64,000 bases of DNA from PHBD01 sp964578535 (lineage in GTDB: Bacteria; Desulfobacterota; Syntrophia; Syntrophales; PHBD01). Below are positions 26,681-35,431 of this stretch, piece after piece (position 1 is the stretch's first letter; each line of letters opens with the position of its first letter). Location: assembly GCA_964578535.1 (NCBI GenBank), contig CAZODI010000010.1:28624-92623 (forward strand). Reading direction: 5' to 3'. The notes under the pieces are model-generated. The model did no database searches. It saw nothing but the letters and a program-made list of their open reading frames with translations, and had not been told where the DNA came from. The position numbers were made by a program, and so were the translations under genes.

Positions 26681-27400
26681 TCACGTCAGTTCCACTTCAC
26701 CCCAGGCACCCATCCTGTCGCCGACGATGATGACGACTCCCAGAACGCCGGCTATTTCTTTTGCCCTTTCGATTCCATTTCCGATTGTCGTGGCATTCTG
26801 AACCAGGTTTCCAATGGAACTCGCTGCGGCATCGGCCAAGGCCGCCGATTTGGAAATGACGGTCACGGCATCCGCACGGCCGAGGCTCAGGCTCGGTCCG
26901 ACGGTGCCTGAGGATGTGCAGATGCCCAGCGGGGTCTGTTCGGGACGGATTCTCAATGCAATCCGGTCGCTTAGAGGAGATGTCCCGGCAAAAAGACCAA
27001 CCCGGACTTCCCGATCCATCCCGATAAAGATGTCTCCTCCGTTTTCGACCATGATGTTGCCGGATAACGTCAGGAGGTCTCGGCCCACTCGCTCCGCCAT
27101 GGCGCCGGCAACCGCCGCCATGGGCCCGACGCCGGCCCGATCCGCGGCATCGAGCATATCGCGGACAATCGGCGGGGCCATATTGTCTTTCATCAATGGA
27201 ATCAGTGATTTCAGGAAATCAGGACAGGACTCGATGTACGACTCGATCTGGCGACGATAATGATGGACAGCCTGGAGTGCGGGTTCGGTCAGGTCACAGG
27301 AAGCGCTGATCATCAGGTCCGTCTGGCCGACCTGAATTGAAAAGGACACCAGACCCGGGGTTGAGGTCCTCCGCCGATACGTTCGCTCCCGGTATTCCAT
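26681..27400 (-). CDS. UPF0280 family protein (ApbE-related)
   Basis: This 239-residue protein shows the UPF0280 features I recall: the N-terminal MEYRERTYRRR, the segment GPMAAVAGAMAE and VENGGDIFIGMDREV, which recalls the flavin-binding region of ApbE (FMN transferase). No signal peptide is seen. The function of the family is unknown. Its start overlaps the last base of dnaE (TAATG type), so it is translated with dnaE. It is the last gene of the minus-strand block, and the following convergent region has no clear terminator. Confidence 0.83.
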   Translation of the reverse strand: MEYRERTYRRRTSTPGLVSFSIQVGQTDLMISASCDLTEPALQAVHHYRRQIESYIESCPDFLKSLIPLMKDNMAPPIVRDMLDAADRAGVGPMAAVAGAMAERVGRDLLTLSGNIMVENGGDIFIGMDREVRVGLFAGTSPLSDRIALRIRPEQTPLGICTSSGTVGPSLSLGRADAVTVISKSAALADAAASSIGNLVQNATTIGNGIERAKEIAGVLGVVIIVGDRMGAWGEVELT

Positions 27401-30400
27401 TATTGAAAACGGGTGGTTCCTTTCCCCAGGAACTGATCCGCCTCGTCCTTTAATTCATCCGAGATGTGAAGGCGGACGTCTTGTCCCAGATAGATCACCG
27501 TCTCGCAGCCATTCACTTGAATATGAAGGAATCCGTCGTATTTACCGGGATATTTCAGAACCAGCGTCTTCAGGGCGACCAGGTCATCCGGCCGGAAGCG
27601 GGACGAATCGACTGTGAAATGGACGGACGAAAAAGGATGCTCCGCTATGTCCGCCAGATTGGTGATCTCCGTCGCCTTGACACGCACATTTTCCTCGTCG
27701 GCGTCCAGTGTCCCCGTCACGAGGAGAGGATCCGCCCCCTTCAGCAATGCCTCGCATTGGCGATAGGTGTCCCCAAAGACGATAACCTCGACAGATCCCT
27801 TCATATCTTCAAAGGTTACATATGCCATGGTGTCTTTGCGCTTCGTCTTGAGCTCCTTGATGGCGCTGACAATCCCGCCAAAGGAAACGGTTTCCTTGTC
27901 CTGCATCTGCCTGAGTGTCTCGATGTCCGCCGTGGCGACCCGTTTGAGCTTCTCTTCGACAAAAGCCAGGGGGTGACTGGTGATGTAGAAGCCGATCAGC
28001 TCCTTTTCATAGGAGAGCATTACCTTGTGATTACGAGGAATATTATCTACATTATTAAAGTTACCGTTTAAGTCGTCGCTGCTGTCGTTTTCCTCCAGCG
28101 CGTCGAACAAACCGGCCTGGCCGGCTGCCCTGTGCTGGGATTCCCGGCTTGCCAGTTCCAGGTCGTGTTCAAAAGACTCCATCAACCGGCGGCGATTCGG
28201 ATAAACGGAGTCGAAGGCGCCGCACTTGACCAGGCTTTCCACGACCCGCTTGTTGATCTTCCGAAGATCGGCACGACGGCAAAAATCCTTGAATGACAGA
28301 AACTTCCCCTTTTCACGCCGGGCATCGAGAATGGCTTCCACGGCTCCGACCCCAACGTTTTTGACCGCCGCCAGACCGAAGCGAATGTTTCCATCTTCGG
28401 AAACACTGAAATCACGGAGTGACGAGTTGATGTCCGGAGGCAGAACAGCGATCCCCAGGGACCGGCAACCGTGGATGTACCGAATGATCTTGTCCCGGTT
28501 GTCTTTTTCCGAGGTGAGCAGGGCCGCCATGAATTCAGCAGGATAATGGGCCTTCAGGTACGCCGTCTGGTAGGTGATGATCGCATAGGCGGCGCTGTGC
28601 GATTTATTGAAGCCGTACTCGGCGAAGGTCTCCATCTGATCCCAGATCTTCTGTGCCTTCTGCTGCGGAATGTCGTTCCGTTTCGCCCCTTCCAGGAACT
28701 TGGGCTTCTCCTTCTCCATTTCCTCAGGCTTCTTCTTGCTCATCAACCGGCGCAGGTTGTCCGCATCGGCCATGGAATAGCCGCCGATGGATCCGGCAAT
28801 CTGCATGACCTGTTCCTGATAGACGATAACGCCGTATGTTTCCTGCAGAACATCCTTCAACTGCGGAACTTCGTAGGTGATTTTCGTCCGTCCCTGCTTG
28901 CGGGCGATGAAATCGGGGATCTGGCTCATCGGCCCGGGACGATACAGGGCGATCAGAGCGATGACATCCTCGATGCAGTCGGGCCGAAGGTTGACCAGGA
29001 GGTCCTTCATGCCGGAGCTCTCCAGCTGGAAAACACCGTCGGTGTCTCCCCGACCCAGGAGTTCATAGGTCTTTGGATCGTCGAGAGGCAGATCCTCGAT
29101 GTTCAGGTGAACGCCCCTTCCCTCTTCAATGAACTGGAGACTGTTCTGAATGACCGTCAGTGTCTTGAGACCCAGGAAGTCGAACTTGGTCAGCCCGATG
29201 TCCTGAAGGTCCTTCATGGCGTACTGCGTCACCACCGAATCGTCGCCCTTGGGGCTCCGATAGAGGGGCACCCGTTCCACCAGCGGTACGTCGGAGATGA
29301 CCACGCCGGCCGCATGGGTGGAGGCGTGGCGGTTCAGTCCCTCCAGCGACCGGGAAAGATGGAGGAGTTTCCGGACTTTGTCATTTTTTTTGGCCTCCTC
29401 CTGAAGGCGCGCCTCATCATGAATGGCCTGATCGAGGGTAATGTTCAGAACACTGGGAACCAGCTTCGCGATCGCATCCACTTCGCCGTAGGGAATGCTG
29501 AGAGCCCGCCCGACGTCGCGGATGACCGCCTTGGCCTTCATCTGCCCGAAGGTGATGATCTGGGCCACCCTGTCATGGCCGTATTTGTCCGTCACGTACC
29601 GGATGATTTCGTCCCGCCCCTCCTGGCAAAAATCGATGTCGATATCGGGCATGCTCTTGCGGTTCGGATTTAGAAACCGCTCGAAGAAGAGGCCATAACG
29701 GATCGGATCGATGGAAGTAATGTCGATAGCGAAGGCCACCAGGCTTCCCGCGGCGGATCCCCGGCCGGGTCCGACGGGGATTTTCCTCTTTTTGGCGTAC
29801 CGCACAAAATCCGCGACGATAAGGAAATAGCCGGAAAAACCCATGTTGCGGATCATTTCCAGCTCTTCCCGGAGCCGCTTCAGGTACACCGACCGAAGTT
29901 CCGGGTCCCTGCCGCGGAGCAGGGCCGGCAGCTTCTCCGCCAGCCCTTTTTCCGCCTCCCGGACCAGGAGTTCATCCAGGGATTCTCCAGAGTCACTCTC
30001 GAACTGTGGGAGAAGGAACTCACCGAAGGTGAAGGAAAGCTGGCAGCGTTCGGCGATTCGGAGCGTGTTTTCAATTGCCTCCGGGTGGTTCCCGAACAGC
30101 CGGATCATCTCCTCGGGGGAACGGAAATAGAGCTGATCCGTCTCGAACCGCATCCGGTCCGTCGTTTCCATGTTTTTTCCCGTCTGGATGCACAGCAGGA
30201 CTTCATGGGCCTCGGCGTCCGAGCGCTGCAGGTAGTGGCAGTCGTTCGTCGCCACCAGGGGAATGGACCGTTTGCGGCTGATTTCGATCAGGCCGGCGTT
30301 GGCCTCCTTCTGTTCTTCCAGGCCGTTCTCCATGAGCTCGAGGTAGAAATTCCCATCCCCGAAGATGTCCCTCAGCTCGTCAGCGGCCCGGATGGCGCTT

Positions 30401-30864
30401 TCCCGGCCCTCTTTCAGGAGGCGGTCCGCAACCTCCCCGTGCAGGCAGGCGCTGGAGGCGATGAGTCCTTCGTGGTGTGCCCGGAGCAGGTCTCTGTCCA
30501 CGCGGGGACGATAGTAAAAACCCTCCGTCCATCCCGCCGTGACGAGTTTCATCAGGTTCTTGTACCCGGTCATGTTCTCGGCCAGGACGACGAGATGGCG
30601 GGCGGTTTCCCCGATGCCCTGGGACTGCCTTTCGAAGCGGCTTCCCGGGGCGACGTAGAGCTCGCAGCCGATGATGGGCTTGATGCCTGCTTTCAAGGCC
30701 CGCTGGTAGAAATCGATGGCACCGAAAAGGTTGCCGTGGTCCGTGATGGCCAGGGCCTGCATCCCGTACTCTTTCGCCTTCTGGAAGAGATCGCCCAGGC
30801 GGATGGCGCCGTCCAGCAGGCTGTACTGGGTATGAACATGAAGATGGACGAAATCGGAGGGCAT
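27400..30864 (-). CDS. dnaE: DNA polymerase III, alpha subunit
   Basis: This about 1154-residue replicative polymerase begins with a PHP domain (residues about 4-70, HLHVHTQYSLLDGA and ITDHGNLFGAIDFY). The polymerase aspartates are in SMPDIDIDFCQEGR, with GPGRGSAAGSLVAF upstream of them. Helix-hairpin-helix and OB-fold parts follow in the C-terminal third (VSFGGIVSAIKELKTKRKDT). Its length is normal for DnaE1. I start at the ATG at 30864; a TTG 24 bases earlier is also possible. It is the main replicase, assembled with beta clamp and clamp loader. Confidence 0.96.
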   Translation of the reverse strand: MPSDFVHLHVHTQYSLLDGAIRLGDLFQKAKEYGMQALAITDHGNLFGAIDFYQRALKAGIKPIIGCELYVAPGSRFERQSQGIGETARHLVVLAENMTGYKNLMKLVTAGWTEGFYYRPRVDRDLLRAHHEGLIASSACLHGEVADRLLKEGRESAIRAADELRDIFGDGNFYLELMENGLEEQKEANAGLIEISRKRSIPLVATNDCHYLQRSDAEAHEVLLCIQTGKNMETTDRMRFETDQLYFRSPEEMIRLFGNHPEAIENTLRIAERCQLSFTFGEFLLPQFESDSGESLDELLVREAEKGLAEKLPALLRGRDPELRSVYLKRLREELEMIRNMGFSGYFLIVADFVRYAKKRKIPVGPGRGSAAGSLVAFAIDITSIDPIRYGLFFERFLNPNRKSMPDIDIDFCQEGRDEIIRYVTDKYGHDRVAQIITFGQMKAKAVIRDVGRALSIPYGEVDAIAKLVPSVLNITLDQAIHDEARLQEEAKKNDKVRKLLHLSRSLEGLNRHASTHAAGVVISDVPLVERVPLYRSPKGDDSVVTQYAMKDLQDIGLTKFDFLGLKTLTVIQNSLQFIEEGRGVHLNIEDLPLDDPKTYELLGRGDTDGVFQLESSGMKDLLVNLRPDCIEDVIALIALYRPGPMSQIPDFIARKQGRTKITYEVPQLKDVLQETYGVIVYQEQVMQIAGSIGGYSMADADNLRRLMSKKKPEEMEKEKPKFLEGAKRNDIPQQKAQKIWDQMETFAEYGFNKSHSAAYAIITYQTAYLKAHYPAEFMAALLTSEKDNRDKIIRYIHGCRSLGIAVLPPDINSSLRDFSVSEDGNIRFGLAAVKNVGVGAVEAILDARREKGKFLSFKDFCRRADLRKINKRVVESLVKCGAFDSVYPNRRRLMESFEHDLELASRESQHRAAGQAGLFDALEENDSSDDLNGNFNNVDNIPRNHKVMLSYEKELIGFYITSHPLAFVEEKLKRVATADIETLRQMQDKETVSFGGIVSAIKELKTKRKDTMAYVTFEDMKGSVEVIVFGDTYRQCEALLKGADPLLVTGTLDADEENVRVKATEITNLADIAEHPFSSVHFTVDSSRFRPDDLVALKTLVLKYPGKYDGFLHIQVNGCETVIYLGQDVRLHISDELKDEADQFLGKGTTRFQ

Positions 30865-30906
30865 AGGATTCTCGATGGCGGGCGACAATGTCGTCCGGAC
30901 CGGTGC

Positions 30907-32367
30907 TTAGTCCAGCCAGTAGTTGGGAGCTTCCTTCGTGATGATCACATCGTGGACGTGGCTCTCCCGGAGCCCCGCGGATGTGATGCGGACAAACTTC
31001 GCTTTTTCGTGCATTTCACAAACCGTGCGGCAGCCCACATAGCCCATCCCCGATCGTATCCCGCCGACCATCTGGTAGATGCTGTCGGACAGGAACCCCC
31101 GGAAGGGAACCCGCCCTTCGATCCCCTCGGGAACGAGCTTGAGCGGACTCTCCATCTCGTCCTGGAAGTAACGGTCCCGGCTGCCTTCCTTCATGGCCTC
31201 CAGGGATCCCATCCCGCGATAGACCTTGTAGCTTCGCCCCTGGAAAAGAACCGTTTCCCCGGGGCTTTCGGCCGTCCCTGCAAAGAGTCCCCCGACCATG
31301 ACGGAGTGTGCCCCCGCCGCCAGGGCCTTGACGATGTCTCCGGAAAACTTGATGCCCCCGTCGGCGATAACCGGAATGCCATGTTTTGACGCCACCTTGA
31401 ACGTGTCGCGGATGGCGCTCATCTGGGGAACCCCGACGCCGGCGACGATGCGGGTCGTACAGATCGATCCCGGTCCCACCCCGACCTTCACTGCATCCAC
31501 TCCCGCCTCGATGAGAGCCTCGGCGCCCTCCCCCGTGGCGATGTTGCCCGCGATCAGACTGCAATCCGGGAAGCTTCGTCTCGTATCGCGCACCGCATCG
31601 ATGACCCCCAGGGAATGCCCATGGGACGTGTCGATAACGATCACGTCCGCTCCCGCTGCCAGAAGGGCCTCCACCCTTGCCTCCCGGTCGAGCGTTCCCA
31701 CGGCGGCTCCCACGCGGAGCCTTCCCAGGGAATCCTTCGACGCGTTTGGATATTTTCTTATTTTTTCAATGTCTTTGATTGTTATCAACCCTTTCAGGTT
31801 GTAATGGTCGTCCACGACCAGCAGCTTCTCGATCCGATGCCTGTGCAGAAGCTCCTTCGATTCCTCCAGTCCGATGGTGGAAGAAACCGTAACGAGGTTC
31901 TCCCTGGTCATCACGTTTGCGACGGGCTGATCCAGTCTCGTTTCGAACCGCAGGTCGCGGTTCGTCAGGATTCCCACCAGTTTCTTGTTTTTGGTCACCG
32001 GAACGCCTGAGATTTTGTAGCGGTGCATCAGTTCGAGCGCATCGGAAACCTTCCGCTCCGGCTCGATGGTGATGGGATCGACGATCATCCCGCTTTCGGA
32101 CTTCTTCACCTTGTCCACTTCCAGGGCCTGTCTCTGGATGGACATGTTCCGATGAATGATCCCGATCCCTCCTTCCTGGGCCATGCAGATGGCCGTGGCG
32201 GATTCGGTCACCGTGTCCATCGCCGCGCTCACAATGGGGATGTTGAGCTTTATCTCGCGGGTCAAAAGCGTCGTGGTATCGACGTCTTTCGGCATCACCG
32301 CCGATTCCGCCGGCACCAGAAGCAGATCATCGAACGTCAGGGCCTCTCTTACCTGGTCACCCAACAT
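30907..32367 (-). CDS. guaB: Inosine-5'-monophosphate dehydrogenase
   Basis: This 486-residue enzyme converts IMP to XMP with NAD+, the rate-limiting step towards GTP. It starts MLGDQVREALTFDDLLLVP, has two CBS domains inserted in the barrel (about residues 95-210, for example KISGVPVTKNKKLVGILTNRD), and the active-site loop GVGPGSICTTRIVAGVG with catalytic Cys. I use the ATG at 32367 because GGGAGG lies seven bases before it; the ATG at 32388 would add seven residues. It is 42 bases upstream of dnaE. Confidence 0.96.
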   Translation of the reverse strand: MLGDQVREALTFDDLLLVPAESAVMPKDVDTTTLLTREIKLNIPIVSAAMDTVTESATAICMAQEGGIGIIHRNMSIQRQALEVDKVKKSESGMIVDPITIEPERKVSDALELMHRYKISGVPVTKNKKLVGILTNRDLRFETRLDQPVANVMTRENLVTVSSTIGLEESKELLHRHRIEKLLVVDDHYNLKGLITIKDIEKIRKYPNASKDSLGRLRVGAAVGTLDREARVEALLAAGADVIVIDTSHGHSLGVIDAVRDTRRSFPDCSLIAGNIATGEGAEALIEAGVDAVKVGVGPGSICTTRIVAGVGVPQMSAIRDTFKVASKHGIPVIADGGIKFSGDIVKALAAGAHSVMVGGLFAGTAESPGETVLFQGRSYKVYRGMGSLEAMKEGSRDRYFQDEMESPLKLVPEGIEGRVPFRGFLSDSIYQMVGGIRSGMGYVGCRTVCEMHEKAKFVRITSAGLRESHVHDVIITKEAPNYWLD

Positions 32368-32417
32368 GACTTTTCCTCCCATGTTCATTCAGGATTTTAT
32401 ATCTCCGGGAATTTCCG

Positions 32418-32888
32418 CTAGAGAAGGTCATAGACCTGCCCGTTCAGGGAAAGATAGAATGCATCCCTCCGGGCATCGTATTCAATGTGCTCGGCCAGCT
32501 GGTAATAGGCAGGCCTTGAAAAGCGTGCGGGAAAACGGCCTCCCCTGACCGAGCAGTAGGGTACATTCTCCTCTGTCATAGACAGGCTGGCCGGATCGAG
32601 GTGTTCAAGTGTGTCATCGCACAGGAGCAGATCGATCCGTTCGCCGTCCCCGTTGTCTTTCCGGGACCGGTAGATGGCCCGGACAATGAACGGGGTATCT
32701 TCCACGTCGACGACGCAGCAGTCGTGCCCCAGATCAATCCAGTACCTCCCCTCTTCGTCGAGACGGAGGTGCTCATAGAAATAATTGACGATTTCCTTGC
32801 GGAACATGACGGCGCCCCGGAAGTACCAGACTCCGTCCCGGTCGATCCGAATATCACAGAGGGGGATGTTTTCCTTCACGTTTTCCAT
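32418..32888 (-). CDS. DUF1285-like protein
   Basis: This 156-residue protein has the pattern DIRIDRDGVWYFRGAVMFRKEIVNYF followed by LRLDEEGRYWIDLG and VDVEDTPFIVRAI, which fits the DUF1285 family. It has no signal or membrane segment. The function of the family is not established. It starts seven bases after dtd and precedes guaB by about 50 bases, so it belongs to a dtd-DUF1285-guaB-dnaE run. Confidence 0.72.
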   Translation of the reverse strand: MENVKENIPLCDIRIDRDGVWYFRGAVMFRKEIVNYFYEHLRLDEEGRYWIDLGHDCCVVDVEDTPFIVRAIYRSRKDNGDGERIDLLLCDDTLEHLDPASLSMTEENVPYCSVRGGRFPARFSRPAYYQLAEHIEYDARRDAFYLSLNGQVYDLL

Positions 32889-32894
32889 CTTGAT

Positions 32895-33347
32895 TCAGGT
32901 TTCTCTCCTGCTGTCGATCCATATCGTGACGGGACCGTCATTGACGAGCCGAACCTTCATCATGGCCTGAAACTCGCCTTGCCCGACGCGGCCGTCGAGC
33001 CTGTCCTGCGATTTTCGGACGAAGTATTCATAGAGGTCCCTGGCTCGTGCCGGTTCCTCCGCGTGTGCAAAAGAGGGTCTTCGTCCTTTGCGGCAATCCG
33101 CCAGCAGGGTGAACTGCGAGATGACGAGCATGGAACCTCCCGTATCGACCAGGGAAAGGTTCATTTTGCCGTCCGGATCCTCGAAGATCCGCAGATTGAT
33201 GATCTTTTCCAGGAGATAATCGGCGTCCGTTTCCCCGTCCCCCTGCTGTACACCCAGGAAGACCAGGAGCCCGGCACCAATTGCGGAAAGGCTCTTCTCT
33301 CCGACCGTTACCCCGGCCTCGGAGACACGCTGGATGACGGCCCGCAT
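32895..33347 (-). CDS. dtd: D-aminoacyl-tRNA deacylase
   Basis: This 150-residue enzyme removes D-amino acids (D-Tyr and others) wrongly attached to tRNA. The two signature motifs are SQFTLLADCRKGRRPSF and the C-terminal NDGPVTIWIDS, and the N-terminus MRAVIQRVSEAGVTV is canonical. I start at the ATG at 33347; a GTG three codons earlier is less likely. It opens the minus-strand run with DUF1285, guaB and dnaE. Confidence 0.95.
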   Translation of the reverse strand: MRAVIQRVSEAGVTVGEKSLSAIGAGLLVFLGVQQGDGETDADYLLEKIINLRIFEDPDGKMNLSLVDTGGSMLVISQFTLLADCRKGRRPSFAHAEEPARARDLYEYFVRKSQDRLDGRVGQGEFQAMMKVRLVNDGPVTIWIDSRRET

Positions 33348-33432
33348 CTGCAACACCCCGTCTCAATCGCGGCGCATGTTAGCAGCAATCGGGGCGACCT
33401 TCAAGCGCTTTGTGTTTCCGGCATCCGGAAAG

Positions 33433-33450
33433 GACAAGGGGCCCCTTGTC
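33433..33450. repeat. 18-base perfect palindrome (possible terminator)
   Basis: GACAAGGGGCCCCTTGTC reads the same on both strands and lies in the 142-base gap between the cyclase gene stop (33490) and dtd start (33347). As RNA it could form a seven-pair stem with a GGCC loop; reading leftwards it is followed by CTTT, so it may terminate the cyclase transcript. A dimeric-protein site is an alternative. Confidence 0.5.
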
Positions 33451-33489
33451 GGGACCCCTCTAAGCTCGTCAGGCATGCGGGAAAAACAG

Positions 33490-35130
33490 TCAATCCTTCT
33501 TTTCCGGTGCCACAGAAAGGACCTGAGTGATGGGAAGTGCCGCGATATCGAGGAATTTTCGATATCTGGGGCTTTCCGGACTGATCATGTCCATGACCCT
33601 TGAATACAGGTTTTCAATCGTGACCTCCCGGCCTTCCTGATGGCTTGGCACCCCGAACCGGATTCTCTTCCGTTCTTCTTCGTTCAGCTTGCTCAACAGA
33701 TTCTTCGTTGTCCAGATGGAACCGCGGCGCGCAAAGTCCGACAGGCGGGATGCGTAGTTGACCGAATCCCCCAGAGCGGTGAACTCGACATTCGGGGCCG
33801 TGGGGATCGTGCCGAAGAACTCCTGACCTTCGTTGATTCCAATGTTTAGATACAGATCGTTGAACCATCCCTTTCGAAGCTTCCATTCATGGCTGAGGCG
33901 CGCCATCTTTTCCTTCAGTTCCACCGAGCAGGCGATTGCGTTCATCAGGTAGTTGGAATCCCGATCCCGGAGAAAATAATAAACCATCCCGTCGCCGACA
34001 TGCTTTCCATATGTTCCGTAGTAGCTCCGGAAGGAGCTTTCCATGGTCTTCCAGATCTCATTGATGAGCTCGAAATAATCCTCCGGTGCCAGTTCTGCGC
34101 AGATCCTGCTGGAATCCTGAAGGTCGGCGACGAGGACGCAGAATGATGTCAGGGTGGGCATGCGCTGCTTCATGAGCTCCCGAACGACTTGATCGCGGCT
34201 GGACAGAAGCTCGGCCACCCCTTTAAGGATCTTTTCCACATTCCCGTACACAAAGAGAATTCCCTCACGAAATATAGCGTAATATACGTGATAGGGTTGA
34301 GCCTTGCCGTTCAGATTTGACGTCTCGAGAAAAATGTCTTTCATGGGGTCATGGGGAGCCGCTTCCGAACACCCATAAAGCTTTTCCAGATATTCCCTCT
34401 CTTCTGTGGTCATGTCGCCATACATCTTTGTAAGAAATGCCTTTTCATGCCTGGCCTTTACAAACGACATGTGAAGGGCGCACAGATCGAGATCCATATT
34501 CCCCAGGGTTCGGCTCGATGCCCCTCCTCGCAGGAGCAAACGAAACACATTCCGGTTCTCCGCTTCGCGAACCGTACGGACGGTCCTGCGAAAGATTTTC
34601 TCCTCCGCCAGGGGATTGATCCAGTCGACTTCGAAATTGTTGTTCAAAAGGTAGGCAGGACATGGAATATCATCGATCGTTACCTGCAGAGACAAACCTC
34701 TCTGCCGGCCTGTGTGTAAGGTACGATCCCCTCCTCCCTTCCGGAGATGATCCTTGCCGCTATCCGTTTCGGTTTCATCACGCCCGGTTCCAGGATCCGT
34801 TTCCGGCGTCCCGGGAATTTGCGCATCGTCTCCTATCTTCGATTCAGGGACTTCCTTCGCAACGGGAAAACGGACGCCAAGTTCATCGAGAATGGTTTGC
34901 ATGCTTCTCCCCTCCCTCTTCATTCGCTGCACCGCTTCAATCCGTTCCAGCACGGAAAGCGGAAAGTAGCCGACCCGTCTTGCTTTGACACGTTCTCCTT
35001 CCGGCTTTGCGATTCGTGGCCTCGGAATCAGGCCCATCTGAATGTAGTTGTTCAGGGTGGCCCGAGAGATACCGGTCTTCCGCAGGATGTCCAGGCTGCT
35101 GATCCAGGAGGCTGAAATCTGTTTGTCCAA
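33490..35130 (-). CDS. MerR-like HTH regulator fused to class III adenylate/guanylate cyclase
   Basis: This about 546-residue protein has an unusual order. Residues about 10-75 are a MerR-type winged helix (LDILRKTGISRATLNNYIQMGLIP, then FPLSVLERIEAVQRM). A PAS/MmyB-like part follows (DIPCPAYLLNNNFEVDWINP). The C-terminal third is a class III nucleotide cyclase: VADLQDSSRI and KHVGDGMVYYF carry the two metal aspartates, and ALGDSVNYASRL carries the transition-state Asn and Arg. The start is uncertain; I use the TTG at 35130 with GGGGACGG upstream. The frame is open to 35220 without conserved residues. It could link DNA binding to cAMP or cGMP synthesis. Confidence 0.82.
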   Translation of the reverse strand: MDKQISASWISSLDILRKTGISRATLNNYIQMGLIPRPRIAKPEGERVKARRVGYFPLSVLERIEAVQRMKREGRSMQTILDELGVRFPVAKEVPESKIGDDAQIPGTPETDPGTGRDETETDSGKDHLRKGGGDRTLHTGRQRGLSLQVTIDDIPCPAYLLNNNFEVDWINPLAEEKIFRRTVRTVREAENRNVFRLLLRGGASSRTLGNMDLDLCALHMSFVKARHEKAFLTKMYGDMTTEEREYLEKLYGCSEAAPHDPMKDIFLETSNLNGKAQPYHVYYAIFREGILFVYGNVEKILKGVAELLSSRDQVVRELMKQRMPTLTSFCVLVADLQDSSRICAELAPEDYFELINEIWKTMESSFRSYYGTYGKHVGDGMVYYFLRDRDSNYLMNAIACSVELKEKMARLSHEWKLRKGWFNDLYLNIGINEGQEFFGTIPTAPNVEFTALGDSVNYASRLSDFARRGSIWTTKNLLSKLNEEERKRIRFGVPSHQEGREVTIENLYSRVMDMISPESPRYRKFLDIAALPITQVLSVAPEKKD

Positions 35131-35150
35131 GTTCCGTCCCCATTCATGAA

Positions 35151-35163
35151 ATGAACAGTCTAT
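35151..35163. promoter_or_regulatory. Operator-like site 1
   Basis: ATGAACAGTCTAT shares the core TGAACAGTC with site 2. It lies about 25 bases upstream of the presumed cyclase start and overlaps a possible -10 region. It is the weakest palindrome of the three. Confidence 0.4.
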
Positions 35164-35229
35164 ATGATTGACATATAGTGTGTTCGAATGAAAAATACAA
35201 AAAGCTTCCTCGCATGTCAAGAAAAAATA

Positions 35230-35242
35230 TTGAACAGTCCAA
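35230..35242. promoter_or_regulatory. Operator-like site 2
   Basis: TTGAACAGTCCAA is a near-palindrome matching site 3 at ten of 13 positions. It lies mid-way between the divergent genes. Confidence 0.45.
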
Positions 35243-35293
35243 TTTTCATTGCTGATTTCCTTCTATATTGTATATATTTCTATTATTACGCTA

Positions 35294-35310
35294 TATTGGA
35301 CTATCCAATA
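35294..35310. promoter_or_regulatory. Operator-like site 3: 7-base inverted repeat
   Basis: TATTGGA, CTA, TCCAATA is a perfect seven-base inverted repeat with a three-base centre. Its core TTGGACTATCCAA resembles site 2. The spacing between the three sites is 66-79 bases. Confidence 0.5.
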
Positions 35311-35431
35311 CGCCTCGCTTCTTCTTCGCACCGGCTGCTTTTGTTCGTTGTCCTTTTTCCCTGCCGTATGATATGGATAGATAACCGAAGCGGGAGATTT
35401 CCTGAAATCGATTTTTCGTGACTCCTCAACT

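Larger units (their letters stand above)
35131..35431. other. A+T-rich divergent regulatory region
   Basis: This 301-base stretch separates the HTH-cyclase gene from the radical SAM gene. It is clearly A+T-richer than its surroundings and holds no gene. It contains three related near-palindromes (separate entries). On the minus strand TTGTAT and TATATG are 17 bases apart upstream of the cyclase start; on the plus strand TATGAT (35367-35372) is a good -10 box without a standard -35 at 17 bases. Confidence 0.6.

Noticed and set aside
28471..31389. Two long plus-strand frames (28471-29673 and 30085-31389)
   Set aside because: Both are antisense to dnaE and guaB and show no signals of their own.
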